Below are positions 11,669 to 24,164 of a stretch of DNA of 64,000 nucleotides, one piece after another (the first letter of the stretch is position 1; every line of letters begins with the position of its first letter). A program made the position numbers and the translations under genes. This stretch comes from Rhodocollybia butyracea (lineage: Eukaryota > Basidiomycota > Agaricomycetes > Agaricales > Omphalotaceae): NCBI GenBank assembly GCA_015501585.1, contig JADNRY010000134.1, forward strand, positions 104,394 to 168,393, given 5' to 3'. Below the pieces are notes generated by a model. That model was not told where the DNA came from, made no database searches, and saw nothing but the letters and a program-made list of their open reading frames with translations.

Positions 11669-13865
11669 CTAACTGATATCAGGGAACAAAGCCTCAACAG
11701 CAGGATCCGTCGCATTAAACGGGAACATCAATGGTGTCGGGCCTGCCACCGTCGTCGCATCCGTCACTGCCGCACTAGTGCTATTCACGATAAGCACAAA
11801 CACCGTTCCAAGTAGCTGTTCTGTCGTCGGGAATGTCACCGTGTATGATGAACCGGAGAATTCCTCAAAGAGTGTTCCGTTCGAAGTAAGGAATGCTACA
11901 GCTAAGTCCGAAGGGGAGTAAGATGACTCTGTGGCGAATGACAGCTGGACTTGCTGGCCGGGTGCTGCAGTTGCCGGGATAGTGAGAGGTGGGAACGCTT
12001 TAGTAGCGATGATGGGTGGGTTAGAGGACGGGCACGAGACGATAAAAGTTGAGGCGATCGTGAATATCTGGTTCGGGGAGAGAGGGACTTCAAATGCGCC
12101 GCTCCATGGATTGAGTTTTTGCACAGTGTTTTGGATCCAGGTCGATTGGCGGGCTTCGGTGGAGAGGATAGAGGCAGCGGCTGGGATGAGATTCTGTGGA
12201 AGGAAAAGATGGATAAGTAAATAGGGTGAGACAATGGTAGAGAAAATGGACCAACGTTGTTTGTAAAGAGGCCAGAAGCACCAGAATACGCCGAAGCACC
12301 GACCGTCTCGAAAGCCGCGCTCATGGCAATGAACGAGTTGACATCAACGGAACCACTGCTGTAAGCAATAACCAAGTCTCAGTACCATACTAAAAGACAA
12401 AAACGCCGAAAGTTGCAGAAACTCACAAATCATACACACAAGATTCCACAGTCTGGGCTCCTGCCGACGTCAAGACACCATCTAATGTCTCAACATGCGT
12501 TGTCTCGTGTCCTAAAATCTCTTCATAGTTTGCCCTCACAGCAGCAGCGAATCCGGCCTTGGTAAACGCATCCGCAGAGAAATTCGCCAAACCTTGAGAG
12601 TAGAACGCGACTTCGAGGTGTTCGAGGGTAAGTGCGTAGTTGAGAATTTCAGCGTCGTTGGTGGATAATGATGACGATGAGCCTGATGAAATACCCGAAG
12701 AGGAGGCGGAAGAGTTGCCAGAAATGTCAGGAAACAAAGCTTCAACAGCGGGATCCGTGGCATTGAAAGGGAACATCAACGGGGTCGGACCAGCCACAGT
12801 CGTAGCGTCCGTCACCGATTCACTGGTACTATTAACAATTAACACGAATACTGTTCCAAGTAACTGTTCTGTCGTCGGGAACGTCATTGTATAAGATGAA
12901 CCAGAAAATTCTGCGAAAACAGTGCCATTTGACGTAAGGAAAGCGACAGCCAGATCCGACGGAGAGTAAGATGACTGTGTACTGAATGAAAGCTGAACTT
13001 GTTGTCCAGGTGCCGCAGTCGCGGGGATCGTAAGCTGCGGGAAGGGTGCCGTAGCGATGATGGGTGGGTTCGAGGATGGGCACGAGACGATGAAGTTCGA
13101 GGCGATAGTGAAGACCTGGTTCGGGGACAGGGGAACCTCAAATGCACCGCTCCATGGATTTAGTTTCTGCACGGTGTTTTGTATCCAAGTAGACTGACGA
13201 GCTTCGGTGGAGAGAATGGAAGCTGCGGAGGGAACGAGATCCTGTAAGAGCTGGATGAGTAAACGTGATTGAAATTGACAATCGAAAAAACGAACACTAT
13301 CTGAAAATAGACCCGAGGCACCCGAGTAAGCCGAAGCACCCACTGTTTCGAGAGCCGCACTCATAGCAATGAACGATTCAACATCAACGGAGCCGCTACT
13401 ACAATCAAGTTTCATTAACATTGCAAAAGACAGGAACCTGCAAAATCCGAGTACTCACAAATCATACACACAAGCTTCCACAGTTTGTGCTCCTGCCGAC
13501 GTCAACACAGCATCCAAGAACTCGATATGCGTCTCCTCATGCTCCAATATCTCTTCATAGTTCGCCCTGACAGCAGCAGCGAATCCTGCTTGTGCAAACG
13601 CGTCCTCGGAGAAATTCGTCAAACCCTGGGAGTAGAACGCGACTTCCAGGTGCTCCAGGGTGAGCGCGTAGTTGAGGATTTCGGCGTCCGTGGTCGATAA
13701 AGATGACGAGGTGGGTGAGGAAGAAGCTGACGGAGAAGAGGACGACATGGCACTAGATGACTGCTTTGACTTTCCAACGATACTGATTACCCGCTTCGAA
13801 TTGGGAGCAGCATATGCCTCGGCAGAAAAAAGTGCCAAGGCAGATAATAACAACGCAGACTTCAT
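11669..13865 (-). CDS. Secreted ferritin-like (Rds1-type) protein with two tandem modules
   Basis: Five exons on the minus strand: 13865-13459, 13398-13296, 13241-12427, 12358-12256 and 12193-11669, giving 650 aa. A signal peptide (about 1-19) ends ALFSAEAYA. Each module has a ferritin-like helical half (DAEILNYALTLEHLEVAFY ... ANYEEIL.HE..H), the turn CVYDFSGSVDV.SFIAMSA..E.VGASAY, and a beta-rich C-terminal half ending NATDPAVEALFPDIS. Module 1 runs into module 2 through a Ser-rich linker inside the 815-nt third exon, so the two modules form one protein, not two genes. Introns sit at equivalent places in both modules. Fungal homologues are stress- or sexual-development-linked secreted proteins of unclear chemistry; metal binding by the Glu/His residues is inference. 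Confidence 0.85.
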
Positions 13866-15001
13866 CGTCGTTGGAGAAAATCGAAGGTAAAAAGAGAAAA
13901 GGAAAAGAGAAAGACAAAAAGGGATGAGTTAAACAACAAGCGAAATGGATGGCTGGTCTTATACAAAAGCCTTTCCTTCACCTTGCCGCCTCCAAGTCCA
14001 TCCAGCCATGTTTTTTGTATGTAAGATCGGAGATCGCCAGAATGAAAGAAAGCTGTGTTCTTCATCGCCCGACTTGAACGACGCGCCCCCAGTCAGACAA
14101 AGATTCAATCAAAGTTTGCACAGGAAAGGAAACACCGGTCGATTGTTACATAAGCAAATAGGATCGCCTGGAGCCTGAGCCTTTCCCGATGTTAATACAA
14201 GGGCAAAACAAGAAAATAAGAGAAAAGACACCGGAACTGGAGCGCTGAAGGTCGGTGAGGCTATGAAGGGCTATAACCGTGTTTTAAAATAGCCTCAATT
14301 ATGTTTTCGTTTCTCCAGTTCGAGACTGAAAGCAGTCAACCCTCTGGCGCGCACTACCTCGCAAACGGTAGCTTTTAGTTTCAGTGATTCTGAGACGTGC
14401 GCGCGTTTCGTCTTAATCGATAATTATGAGCGCGATGGAGGAGAAGAACGTTGGAAAGAAAGTGAAGCTTCGGCCAGAGCGGGTGTCCCAAATTCAAATA
14501 TTCTGAATAGTTTTGCTTCGGGTTTGCTTTGACGTTTGACGTGGATATCTGCAACATAGACCGGCGCTCTTGGGCGTAGATATTTGTGTGCACGACTAAC
14601 GAGAGTGCTTTCCTGGTTGGGGATACCCTTCATTCGATAATTCGTATATATCTATAAACTTAGTAAGAGTAGGAAACTACGAAGAGAAACTCACTTTACA
14701 TAGACCAACATCAGATTAAAAGTCTCAGTAAGCGAGCTTTGAGTTGACTGTTCTCGCATGAAACAGAACAGTAAGCACTAGGAATCCATTCGTAAAAATC
14801 GGTATATTCTTTCCAAGGTGGTAGAAGAGGATCAAGTTTCGGGTTCGGACCCGGAACCCGATCAGCGATAGAGACCTAATTTTATTGTACATAAATTGTT
14901 TCATAGTTTCTCATTACTTACAGATAATATGCGTACATGTATAAGTGAAAAGAGACGGAAACGGCAAATGATAAAGAACGATAAGTGCACAGACTTGAAT
15001 G
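13866..15001. other. Intergenic region, no gene seen
   Basis: Upstream of the ferritin-like gene and downstream of gene A1. At 14797-14870 a stretch with GGTAGAAG and GGGTTCGGACCCGG resembles the DNA just upstream of gene A1 (16560-16620) and of the A2 remnant (22890-22940). This suggests a leftover promoter copy from the segmental duplication. Confidence 0.4.
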
Positions 15002-16417
15002 CTATAATTTTGCGAGATTGTCATTTGTCCGGACTGAAGGAACAAGCCTCTTGCGTGGAATCGCGCTCGAAAGATCCTTGTCACTGGCAATCCTAGACGT
15101 ATAGGTCTGTGGATTAGAAGCTGGGGCCACTGGTGTGAGCCTGATAGGTGAACCTAACCCAGCAAGAGGCATCGAGCGATACTGGTGTGACGGCGGCGTA
15201 TCGGACATCGCCCGGGGCTCTAGATGAGGTGAGGAGCGGGGAGAGTCTTGCGAAGAAGGAAGTGGTGAATGAGGAAAAAGGGAAACAGGGGCAGGAAGTT
15301 TTGTCAGGTCTCCATAGACTTCTTTGTAGACCTGGGTATGAAGCGGTATAGCATACACGTCAAGATTATCCTCGGAGTTGATGACTAGTGGGACTGGGTA
15401 CGGGAGACGTCGATGATGATCCCCACCATGTAAGAAGAAAAATGCCAGAAACTCGTCGATCCTGTCGTCTCTGACAACAACCTGGGTATGCTGTTGGTAT
15501 ACTCCATTTGGTCGACTTTCAAGCAGGTCGATATCCCCCATGATCCGGTAACCGTGAGACTCTGGACAGTCTGAGTCTGCCGATTCAAGAGCTGTAATAC
15601 AACGGAATGAGGTAGAAATTGATAGAACAGACGATAGAACCTACACATATTATTCGCAATTTTGAAATTGTACCCCCCTGTCACTCGTTGCTCAGCTCTT
15701 TCTCCTTCACCCTTTCCTGCATCATCACTGACTCGTGATCCACGAGAAAACTTTATGCTCTCTGGTGTGTCTTTGGATTCTGTGCCATGGATCTGGAAAG
15801 TTGTGGTCAGTTGTCACGACTCCAACGTGAAAAATCCGAATGCGTACTGAACGACAGAGCAAATGCCCGAGTTCGTGGAAGATAACGATTAGGGTGAATG
15901 CAAGTACATGTGAACGTTCTTCGGAACTCTTGCAGCTTCTGAATAGACGATCAAGAGTTGGGGTGAAGAGGATCGTTGGGTCCTCTTGATGATTCCATCG
16001 TTCCCCCTGGTCATGGACTTGAGGTACGAATGCCCAGAAATCTTTTTCTCCACGTTCCATTGTCATTTGGACTCGTAACACCTTCTGTAGTCTTTGTACC
16101 TCCAAATGTAGAGTTTCCAGATACTCTGACCGCTCGTTGACGTTGAGTTTACTTGAAGTTTTCTGATAATTGGACACCGCTGGGACGTATATTGACTGCA
16201 GATTCAACAGGCGAGAGTTTTCTGGAGTAGCTGAGAGTATGTCTAGGACGCATCGTACTGCACAGGGAATGATTGAGTGGACGACTCCTAGTTTTTGTCC
16301 ATCCGTGTTGTGGAGCGCCATTTTTGACATTTGAACGATTTCGGTAAGTGATGAATCCGAAAGTTGTATTTCGAACTCTTGCGATAGAGCATTGAGAGTG
16401 GGCGAACTTGAAGACAT
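15002..16417 (-). CDS. HELGH-motif protein, putative zincin-like (gene A1)
   Basis: Three exons on the minus strand: 16417-15848, 15792-15645 and 15591-15002, joined in frame to 435 aa. I chose ATG 16415-16417 (MSSSS). The key feature is HELGHLL at residues 181-187, the HExxH zinc-peptidase motif, in a hydrophobic helix context. The next exon carries GEGERAEQRVTGGYNF (about 218-233), whose glutamates could give a third metal ligand; that is inference. The C-terminal 200 residues include a VVRDDRIDEFLAFFF block and a Ser/Pro-rich tail. No signal peptide is visible. I do not recognise a named family. Decayed or interrupted relatives lie at 20385, 22530, 27030 and 28738. It lies upstream of gene B in a duplicated unit. 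Confidence 0.7.
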
Positions 16418-16746
16418 GATGGAAGTTATGAGCGAGTACTGAAACTCACAAACGCCTGAATGACAAAGACCTGATCGATCACTGTTCATGAACTGAAGAA
16501 ATTATCGATATCTAAACATGAATAAGAGTAGGCATCCAATGGAGCGTAAAATCAGTATCATAGTATCTTTTGGAGGTAGAAGTCCAAGATTCGGATCCGG
16601 CACGAAATCCCGATCAGCAGATTTATGTACTTGGACTACTACAAATCTCGCTATTCTTTATACTTTCGTGCGCCTCTTTGCCTATTATTTTCAGGCGAAT
16701 CAGAAGTTGTTTGCTCCAACGTCGATCTGTTACTTCAAGCTTCAAA

Positions 16747-17471
16747 ATGTCGAGCTCGAATCGCAAAGTCGCTGAGGACGCCGTGAATTCAAACAAAGAA
16801 CGTCTCTGCCACGCCAGCCAGCTTAGCCGCCTAACGCTCCCTCAGTCTGGATCCCGCTCGATGAACATGCAGTCTGCAACAAGATTTGCAAATCGCACCA
16901 GTACAATTAATTCTGATTCATAAACTTATGCTCTTTTGGCACCCTAGGCATATACCAACATTCCCGCCCTTACACGGTCGGTAAACTCTAGACTGGCGCC
17001 TAGCGTCTTGGGAAATAAAGAGACAATATTGACTCACTATCGTACAGATAGCAACGCTCTTCGCCTTGAGCACATATTTGTTTGTTTCTAATCAAGTCAT
17101 TGCCCCGACAAGAGAACACATCTCCAAGTTGATGGTTATTTAATGGTCATTGCCACGACAACTTTCGCCATCCGTAATCCCATTACTGGAACAGCTCAGT
17201 AACATATTTATGCCCCAGGGATCGACGTCCGACCTCAGCTGCGGGAGAAGAACCGATGTCTCCATCCTCAGAACCTCGGAGGAACGACAGAAGAGAAACG
17301 ACCATCGGACAGCACAGAGCGCCATTTCATGAACTACAGCTCATGTTCAAGGTTCTGGCCCTAGGTTTGCACAATTATCAACCGAGTTACACTCTTGGTA
17401 TGTACAACTGGACAATGCATCCTCGCGGCTCCGTTTTCATACCGCTGCTCATGTTGGCCTGCACAGTTTGA
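16747..17471 (+). pseudogene. Degenerate open region of unknown gene, unit 1
   Basis: On the plus strand, divergent from gene A1, an ATG at 16747 opens a 58-codon Ser/Asn-rich frame (MSSSNRKV). Further on, frames reading PSVIPLLEQ and ILRTSEERQKRN match the counterpart in unit 2 (23128-24164). Frames shift between the copies, so this is either a decayed gene with introns or duplicated noncoding DNA. No family recognised. Confidence 0.3.
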
Positions 17472-17709
17472 CATTCAATAAACCTTCCTAGAGAAACTTA
17501 CCGGGTCTTACAGAAAGGACGCCAGTATACTTCCCCGAGTCTTGAAACATTCCAATGGGACGTAAGGAACGTCAATTTCAGGTGTACAAAAGTGGTAATG
17601 TTTATTCGTAACAGTATATGATCTCGGTCTGGGCTGGTAATAGTACAAAGAAAGAACATGAACATGAACATAGATTCGCCTCGGACTACTTGGGAGTCAA
17701 CTTCAGATC

Positions 17710-19353
17710 TTAACAAGCAATCCAAGACACCCCAGCAGAATACATCTCTGTGTCTCCCCAAGCATCGATATGCCATTCCATACCCGTTTTCGTGACATTG
17801 CTGGAACTCAGATGGATACGAGCATTTGTGCGGTATCCGATGTCCAAATCATTCACCGCCATGAAGATACGAGGTGCTTTGTCAAAGGTCTGATTCGGGA
17901 ATGTGACTGGTTTGGAGTTTGCCAACTGGGTCGCTTGTTCCCAGCTTCTGACATCGCTCGTGTTGCACGTCCCGCTGGTGATCCCTTTCTTGTTCGTCGG
18001 ATATGCGAACCAAGCGGCACCCGCATTCCAGAGCAGAGTGTCCGACCGAGAATCAACATGTATGTTGAAACTATCTGTCTGCACATCGGTCGCGTACACC
18101 TTTGCACGGAGGTTTCTGCCTTTTTCGGTATCCACAGAAGTCAGGAAGACGACGACGGTGGGAGGAGAGGCATAGGCGTGCGCGAAAGTTTATCTTATGA
18201 GTGACCTGGACCCAGCGCTGTCGTGCGGCTGGGGTCAGTAGTATCAAAAGTGCCGCCCTGGAAGTCTTGGTTATTGGCGGGGATCTGGAGCCAAGAGACA
18301 CCAGTCGAGTAGTTCACCGTGTCCGCCCACGACTGCAGATTGATCGTGCAGCTCGACGTGGTCACTTGCTCAACAAGCGACCTGATGCGGAAATTGGTTC
18401 TGTAGCCGATATCAAACCAGTTCAGACCAAGCAAAATCTGAGGAACGGCTGGAAGGGGAGCCCCAGAGAAGTTGATCGTGCCACGGTTGTCTAAGGTTGG
18501 AGTGTCCCATGGGCGAACGCTCATGCTATTAAACACTCCAGTATTCAATGGCGAAACATTCACCCCAGGATACATCCCCGTGATGAATGTAATATCGGTC
18601 TGGGACAAATGGGTGTTAATGGGAGCTGACCATCCGTTGAGTGTGAATTGTGCTGGAATGGCATACTCCATTATCGAAAGGTTATCAAATACTGATGAAG
18701 TAACCTCTGCGGCGGTGTAATGAGCAAAGACCTGGGCGTCAACATCAGCTCTGGTCCAGCGCTGGCTTCTCCAATAAGCGTCGTAGACCACTGGTCTGTT
18801 CCATTGGATATTAGCATTAGGCTGCTGATGCTCGTGGACGCAACCAAGCGCATGTCCGAACTCGTGAACGACAGTGCGAGAGAACTCATCGTCGGGGGTA
18901 TTGTCATTAAACCATCCATAGTTCATGGTGGCTAGACCAGCCGGCCTGAGCAGCGCGTCAGTGCCGAGATATGACCACGATCCAACGTTTTGATCAAAGT
19001 TAATGCGAATTTCAGCAGTGTTATCATCTACAAAGTCGAAATGGATGTTTGCGTATTGCTCCCACACGGCCGCATACTGGCGAATTTTGGATTGAACGAA
19101 AGGGCTGCCACCCATGAAGTAACAACGAAGAGTACGACCGGGAACCCACATCTTTCGGACGTAAAGACCGATGGCCAGAGGGGCATCGGGTGCCGGAGTA
19201 GCTAGAGCAGCAGCAGGAGTGATACCACCAGCTGGTGACAAGGGCTGCCGAACGAGTTCCCAGCATTGTTAGGATTCTCTTTCAGAGCCCTTCAACCGCA
19301 TCCCAAGCTTTCTCGACGGGGAGAAATGCTTGTGCACAGAAATGAATAGACAT
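17710..19353 (-). pseudogene. Metzincin / H-type lectin gene B1, frameshifted
   Basis: Closely similar along its length to the intact gene B2 (24414-26057), but with at least four single-base indels. Two lie near the N-terminus (in the GACAAGGG run near 19240 and in GAGCCCTTC near 19285). Two lie near 18210 (extra A in CTGGACCC) and 18187 (extra A in CGAAAG). The central frame 18195-19241 still encodes the protease (HEFGHALGCVHEH and SIMEY) and the first lectin domain. The frame 17710-18135 encodes the rest of lectin domains 2 and 3. The start equivalent is ATG 19351-19353. The frameshifts separate protease and distal lectins, so the full product is lost unless these are assembly errors in an otherwise conserved sequence. 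Confidence 0.75.
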
Positions 19354-19505
19354 TGTTTCGCGAAAATGCCTTGATATCGAGTGATGAGATTATAATATAA
19401 TAGCAAGAAGGAGAATATAACACGTACTTGTTTGCGAATACAAGGAGTCAATTGATGGAATCCACTTGAACAAGAGGATGAAGGGATAAGAGCTTCACCA
19501 TGGGT

Positions 19506-19513
19506 CTTTTATA
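19506..19513 (-). promoter_or_regulatory. TATA box of gene B1
   Basis: TATAAAAG on the minus strand, about 150 bp upstream of the B1 start. The same box and flanks are kept at gene B2. Confidence 0.5.
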
Positions 19514-20384
19514 GTGGGCCATGAGCATTAACGTACACACTGCATATGCAGCCCATGTATGTGCATGGGTCTTCCATATGTACAGGACAGTTCTATGAGA
19601 CCTTTCTCGCCACTTTCGCACCGCAAACTATGCTCCGCCTGTCGCTAAACTTGAGAACTTATGTTAATCCCGCCGTCCCCGGAAAGGGAAGCAGACGCGT
19701 CCCAATTAGGAACAGGGTTCGTGGTTTGTCATGATCAATTAGGCGAGATAGTCGATGTCAGACTTGGGAGGGAGGGTCTATTAAACAAGCCAGGACTTGA
19801 ACGTTGAACATGAACGCAGGATCCTTTCAGCCGAGCTTCTGATCTGCTGGCGGCGCTAAGTTTTTTCTTCTGTTCGCCTCAAGCTTTGCAGATATCCGTC
19901 ACGTCCAAGTATTTGGCGTCCTCCGTCCAGTCTTTGGTTGATTATTGACAAGACCTTGTACCTGGGTAGGGGTCATAAGATCCACCGTTCATGTCATAAG
20001 TTTTCCTACGTAGTCGAACTGTCTCGTAAATGGGTAAGTTTAACATCCTCCATATATCTTGGATGATACTGTCATCCGAGTACAGCCTGAGGATACGCAT
20101 CACATCGAATAGATTCTTCTCTTCCGATTAGAAACTAGAGAACTGGGGACTATCATATTAACCACTCTGCAAGCTGGGCGATGCTGTTAACGTACCTCGA
20201 ATGATTTGTGGCAGTCGATCGGACGTATTCTATATTTTGACCTGCTATTAGCACATACAACATGTGCACAACAGGAAGGAGGAAATAAGGAACAGAAGAA
20301 TTAGGGGTTGGGGAATCTGAGTAAGCAGAAAACATGTAGTACGCATGGCCGCTTTCGATTGAGCTTAGTAGAAAATCTGAACAC

Positions 20385-20905
20385 TTACTGAACGAGAAAG
20401 AAGATTAAAGGGGATGGTCGATTCTTCTTGATGATTCCAGTACTACAGCGGCGAAGTATGTCTATGCAGTTGCAGTACAAATGACCCAAGCTTTTGGTCT
20501 GACCCTGCAATCTTTCAACTTCGTTATGAAGTATTTTGGGCCGCCGTTTCGGTATTGGTGGTTGCAGTTTCTTGGTACTAGCTGGAGACTTCGGGGAGTA
20601 GATTGAGCGTAATTCTAACAAGTTATTATTTATCAAGATCTGATCTTGAGTGCATTTTACAGCACAAGGAATAGTCGATGGGATTGTCTCGGCCCCGCTA
20701 AGTTCTAACGTCGCGAATTCGGAGAATGACCCTCAAAGCTGCTGTGCTTCAATGCAGCGAAAGTCATTCCTACATGCCGACACTGAGGAAAGTAGGATGA
20801 AAGAAATTTGGAGTCGGGGACTAGGGTTTTCTCCATCCGTTTCGTGAAAAGATATTCTCGACATCATCTGAACTTTATTGATAGAGTGAAAACAGATCGA
20901 GGGAT
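20385..20905 (-). pseudogene. Decayed gene A copy (A1')
   Basis: Broken frames match exon 1 of gene A1. KVQMMSRISFHETDGE aligns with IVQMSKMALHNTDGQ, TIPCAVKCTQDQIL with IIPCAVRCVLDIL, LLELRSIYSP with LLNLQSIYVP, and LHNEVERLQ with LHLEVQRLQ. The copy lacks the HELGH exon end and has frame breaks, so it is a relic. It lies downstream of the gene B promoter, antisense to nothing else. Confidence 0.65.
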
Positions 20906-20956
20906 AGAGAGTAAATGATACAACGTACAACGAATATTACATAGATTCAAGGTAAG

Positions 20957-21240
20957 CTAGGGGGTTTTCAACAGCTCGGTCAGATGGTCCTTGACCACCT
21001 CCCCCAAGCCCCGCACACTGTCCTCAAATAGATCCTTCTCGTTGTTCTTGGCGAGTTGATATGGTGCACGTATTCCAGCATCATGCGGCACCTCACCTTC
21101 TTCATCGATCTATGTACGCTTGATCAGACGGCCTACGTCTTTTTCTCAATCTCGGCATAGTAAATCTATAAAGAATGTGAGATATAGCTTGAGGGAACCT
21201 CGGCTTCGATTTTGAGCATCCCAGTCATTGTTGCCGCCCC
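20957..21240 (-). pseudogene. Unidentified gene fragment
   Basis: On the minus strand about 50 codons from roughly 21113 to the TAG at 20957-20959 read like real coding sequence (DEEGEVPHDAGIRAPYQLAK, then FEDSVRGLGEVVKDHLTELL). Further upstream MTGMLKIEAE and IYYAEIEKKT can be read, separated by gaps of about 30 nt that are too short for normal introns here. It is probably the eroded 3' end of a gene; no family is recognised. Confidence 0.3.
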
Positions 21241-22529
21241 TCTGGTCGTAGCTATTACGAGTTACAAGAGACTGTGCTGTTTCGTGTTCGCTCTAAGGGC
21301 CTAGAATAACAAAAGCGTTGATAACTTTAAGCAGACAGACCATGCAGACCTAACAAACTCGGACTTGCATTTCTTGCAGGTTATATGACTAAAACATGGG
21401 AAGACGTATGAAGACAGCAGAAAAGGAACACTTGCACTCGCCATTCTTCTCGCCGGTTCTTTGGCATTACCCTTGAGTCAGTCCCAGTAGGAACTGCGTC
21501 TGACAGTAGATTAGGGACAAAGTTATCTGGAGCGACAAGGGCGCAACCTTCTGTGCAGCGAATACAGTGTTCTGCTTCATCGATCAACGATCTTGCTTGG
21601 AGATGCTCCAGCACCGCGAGCAGGCAACTCCGCAATTGACGGTGAGTTGCTTGAGGTCAGGTGAATCGTCAGAGCCAGACAGGGAAAACGAAGGATTCTG
21701 GGTCTTCTGAGTTGGTGTTCTTGCGGGATTTGGATAGTGAAGTAAGGAAGCAGTGACGGCTAAAGCAAGACGTCTGGAAGATAGTCTAGTGGGCAAAGTT
21801 AAAGACGATAACCGTTTGAACGTGAGATCTGGTAGTGGGCCGTGATGATGGTGGGACCATACTGATCGTGACATCTGGTACAGTAGCATCATATTCGGCC
21901 CATCTTTGTCCAGAGATAACGATGTGAGCATGATGTATATTGATAAATTTGAGTGGGCAAACCCAGCAAATCTCGTACTTGCCCTTGGTCATATGGCTGA
22001 AACAAAGTTCGTAAGACAGTATGACCCGGAAGAGAGGAAAAAGAGCGTACTTTCATCCGCCATTCTTCTCAATCGTGCTCTGGCACTGTCTGCACTCTTA
22101 CTCTTGATGCAGTTGGCCTAACCCAGTTATCCTTTTACATAACGTGAATATCAGTACTAGTGAGCAATATGCCTTCCTGGATATCAATAGTAATAGCCTT
22201 TGTAAATTGAGAGCAACGAGGAAAACGTCGAAGACCAAATTGTTGAACATCGGATGGTAGAGAAGAAGGAGCGGCACTTTCAGCGCTAATCTTCCACCTT
22301 TCGAATATGGCAGACAAATGTCAGAGCTTGAAAAGCCTCGAGCTCTTCAGCGAACTGAATCGAGAGCAGATGATGGCAAGGAGCGGTGATTATGATCAAT
22401 AATGATACAAATACTATGCATAGTATGTAGATGTAAACAACTGAAAAGAGACATAAAATAAAGATTGACAAACTTATGCGAGATGAGAACGAAAGAAAAG
22501 AAAAATGGCATGAAGTCAACAGAAGGATA
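21241..22529. other. Duplicated spacer, no intact gene
   Basis: Parts match 27590-28260 in unit 2. A short minus-strand reading with closely spaced cysteines (pattern C..C..T.EKN) recurs near 21430, 22070 and 28190 with stops nearby. It may be a relic of a small zinc-binding exon. No intact gene seen. Confidence 0.3.
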
Positions 22530-22850
22530 TAATCGGCAAGACCTACCTTGTGTCTGAGATAAGGAAGTCGTTTGGTGGGTAGGATTCTAGAGGCGATATC
22601 TTTGTCACTTCCAGTGCCAAACATTGTATTCCAGTTCTTGGGCATAGGTCGGGCGAGAGGCGATTGGGGAGACATTGAAGTGTAGAACATCTCCCCAGCC
22701 TCCGGAGGAGAGCAGCGGGACTGGGTACACTGGATAACGGTCACCACGGAAGAAGAAAAATTTCAGAAAATCATCGATTCTTTCATCTCTGACAACCTGG
22801 ATATGCTGTTGGTACATTCCATTTGGTCGAGTTTCGAGCAGGTCGAATTC
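22530..22850 (-). pseudogene. Truncated gene A copy (A2)
   Basis: Matches only exon 3 of gene A1 (MYQQHIQVVRDERIDDFLKFFF against VYQQHTQVVVRDDRIDEFLAFFF), with a frame break before the terminal SDKDIASRI block. Upstream, exon 3 sequence CAGGTCGA runs at 22839-22846 directly into promoter-region sequence GATATCTAAACATGAA. The equivalent of about 15535-16505, which holds exons 1 and 2 and the HELGH motif, is deleted. Confidence 0.7.
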
Positions 22851-23127
22851 TGATATCTAAACATGAATGAGAGTAGGCATCCAATAGAGCATATCTTTTG
22901 ACCATGGTGGGAGAAGTCCAAGAATCGGATCCAGGCCCGGATATCAGCGTCTAAATTTTCGAACTTGGACTTGTACCAGCTCTTCACTTTTCTTTATACT
23001 TTCGTGCACCTCTCTGCCTATTTTTAGAGGAATCAGAAGTTGTTTGTTCCGACGTCGATTTGTTACTCCAAGCCTCAACAGAAGTTGTTTGTTCCGACGT
23101 CGATTTGTTACTCCAAGCCTCAAAAAA

Positions 23128-24164
23128 TGTCAAGCTCGAACTCGAACGCAAAGTCTGTGAATTCAAACAAGAACGTGTCTCTGCTAAGCCAGCTCAGCAT
23201 AACGTTCCCTCGTGTCGTCTGCATTCCGCTCAATGAATGCAGTATGCAACAACATTTGCACATCACGCCAGTACAATAATCCTGATTCAACTCCTACCAC
23301 ACCCAGTAACAACCGACAGACACAAACTCCTGCTCTTTCACCCCAGACATTTCAACATTCCCACCCTTACATGGTCGGCAAACTCTAGACTGGTACCTAG
23401 CGTCTTGGGAAATAAAGAGTCAGCAGTTACTCGCTATCGTACACATAGCAACACTCTTTATCTTGAGCACATGTTTATTTCTAATCAAACGGCTGTCGCT
23501 TCGAGAGCTGACCGCCGATAGCAGACACCTTAGCGAGGATTTTGGTACGCTCCATATGGGGTTGCAGCAAATTGGAAACTCTCAATCTTCCATGGAGCTT
23601 ACGTTCCATCCCGTAGCCTCAATTTCAGATTTTTTGCAGTAATTTCTTCTTCCGCAAGGTCCACAGATACTTCAAAACAACAGTCACCGACGGTATCAAC
23701 AGAAGAACGACATGCTTGATGACATCTATGCGACTCGTTCACCTGCCACGGACAACCCATCTCCAGAACTGGCTCGGTCTCCATCGCGCTCTTCTCCATG
23801 TAGTGCATCCCCGACTACACCTGATGGTCAATGGCCGTTTCCACGACAACGTTTACCATCCGTAATCCCATTACTGGAACGGCCCAATAACGTCCCAGGG
23901 GTCTACCTCAGCTACAGCAGCAGAACCAATGGTTCCATCTTCAGAACCTCCGAGGACAGAAGAGAAACAACCAGCGAAACGCACAGAGTGCTATTTCAGG
24001 AACTTCAGTTTATATTCAAAGCTCCGACCTTAGGTTTGCAAACGATATCAATCGTCCCGATTTTTTTACTCTTCGCATATGCAACTGGAAAAAACATCCT
24101 CGCAGTTCGGTTTCGCTCATGTTGGCCCTGCACAGCATCAGATACGTTTGACATATTCAATTAA
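23128..24164 (+). pseudogene. Degenerate open region of unknown gene, unit 2
   Basis: Counterpart of 16747-17471. It opens with ATG 23128 (MSSSNSNAKS). A longer frame at 23712-24164 reads RLPSVIPLLERPNN, IFRTSEDRRETTSE and HRVLFQELQFIFKAP. Similarity to unit 1 is clear at the DNA level but frames differ, so coding status is doubtful. Confidence 0.3.

Noticed and set aside
12536..13083. Overlapping frames opposite and shifted from the ferritin-like gene
   Set aside because: Alternative frames of the Ser/Thr-rich coding sequence; no independent evidence.
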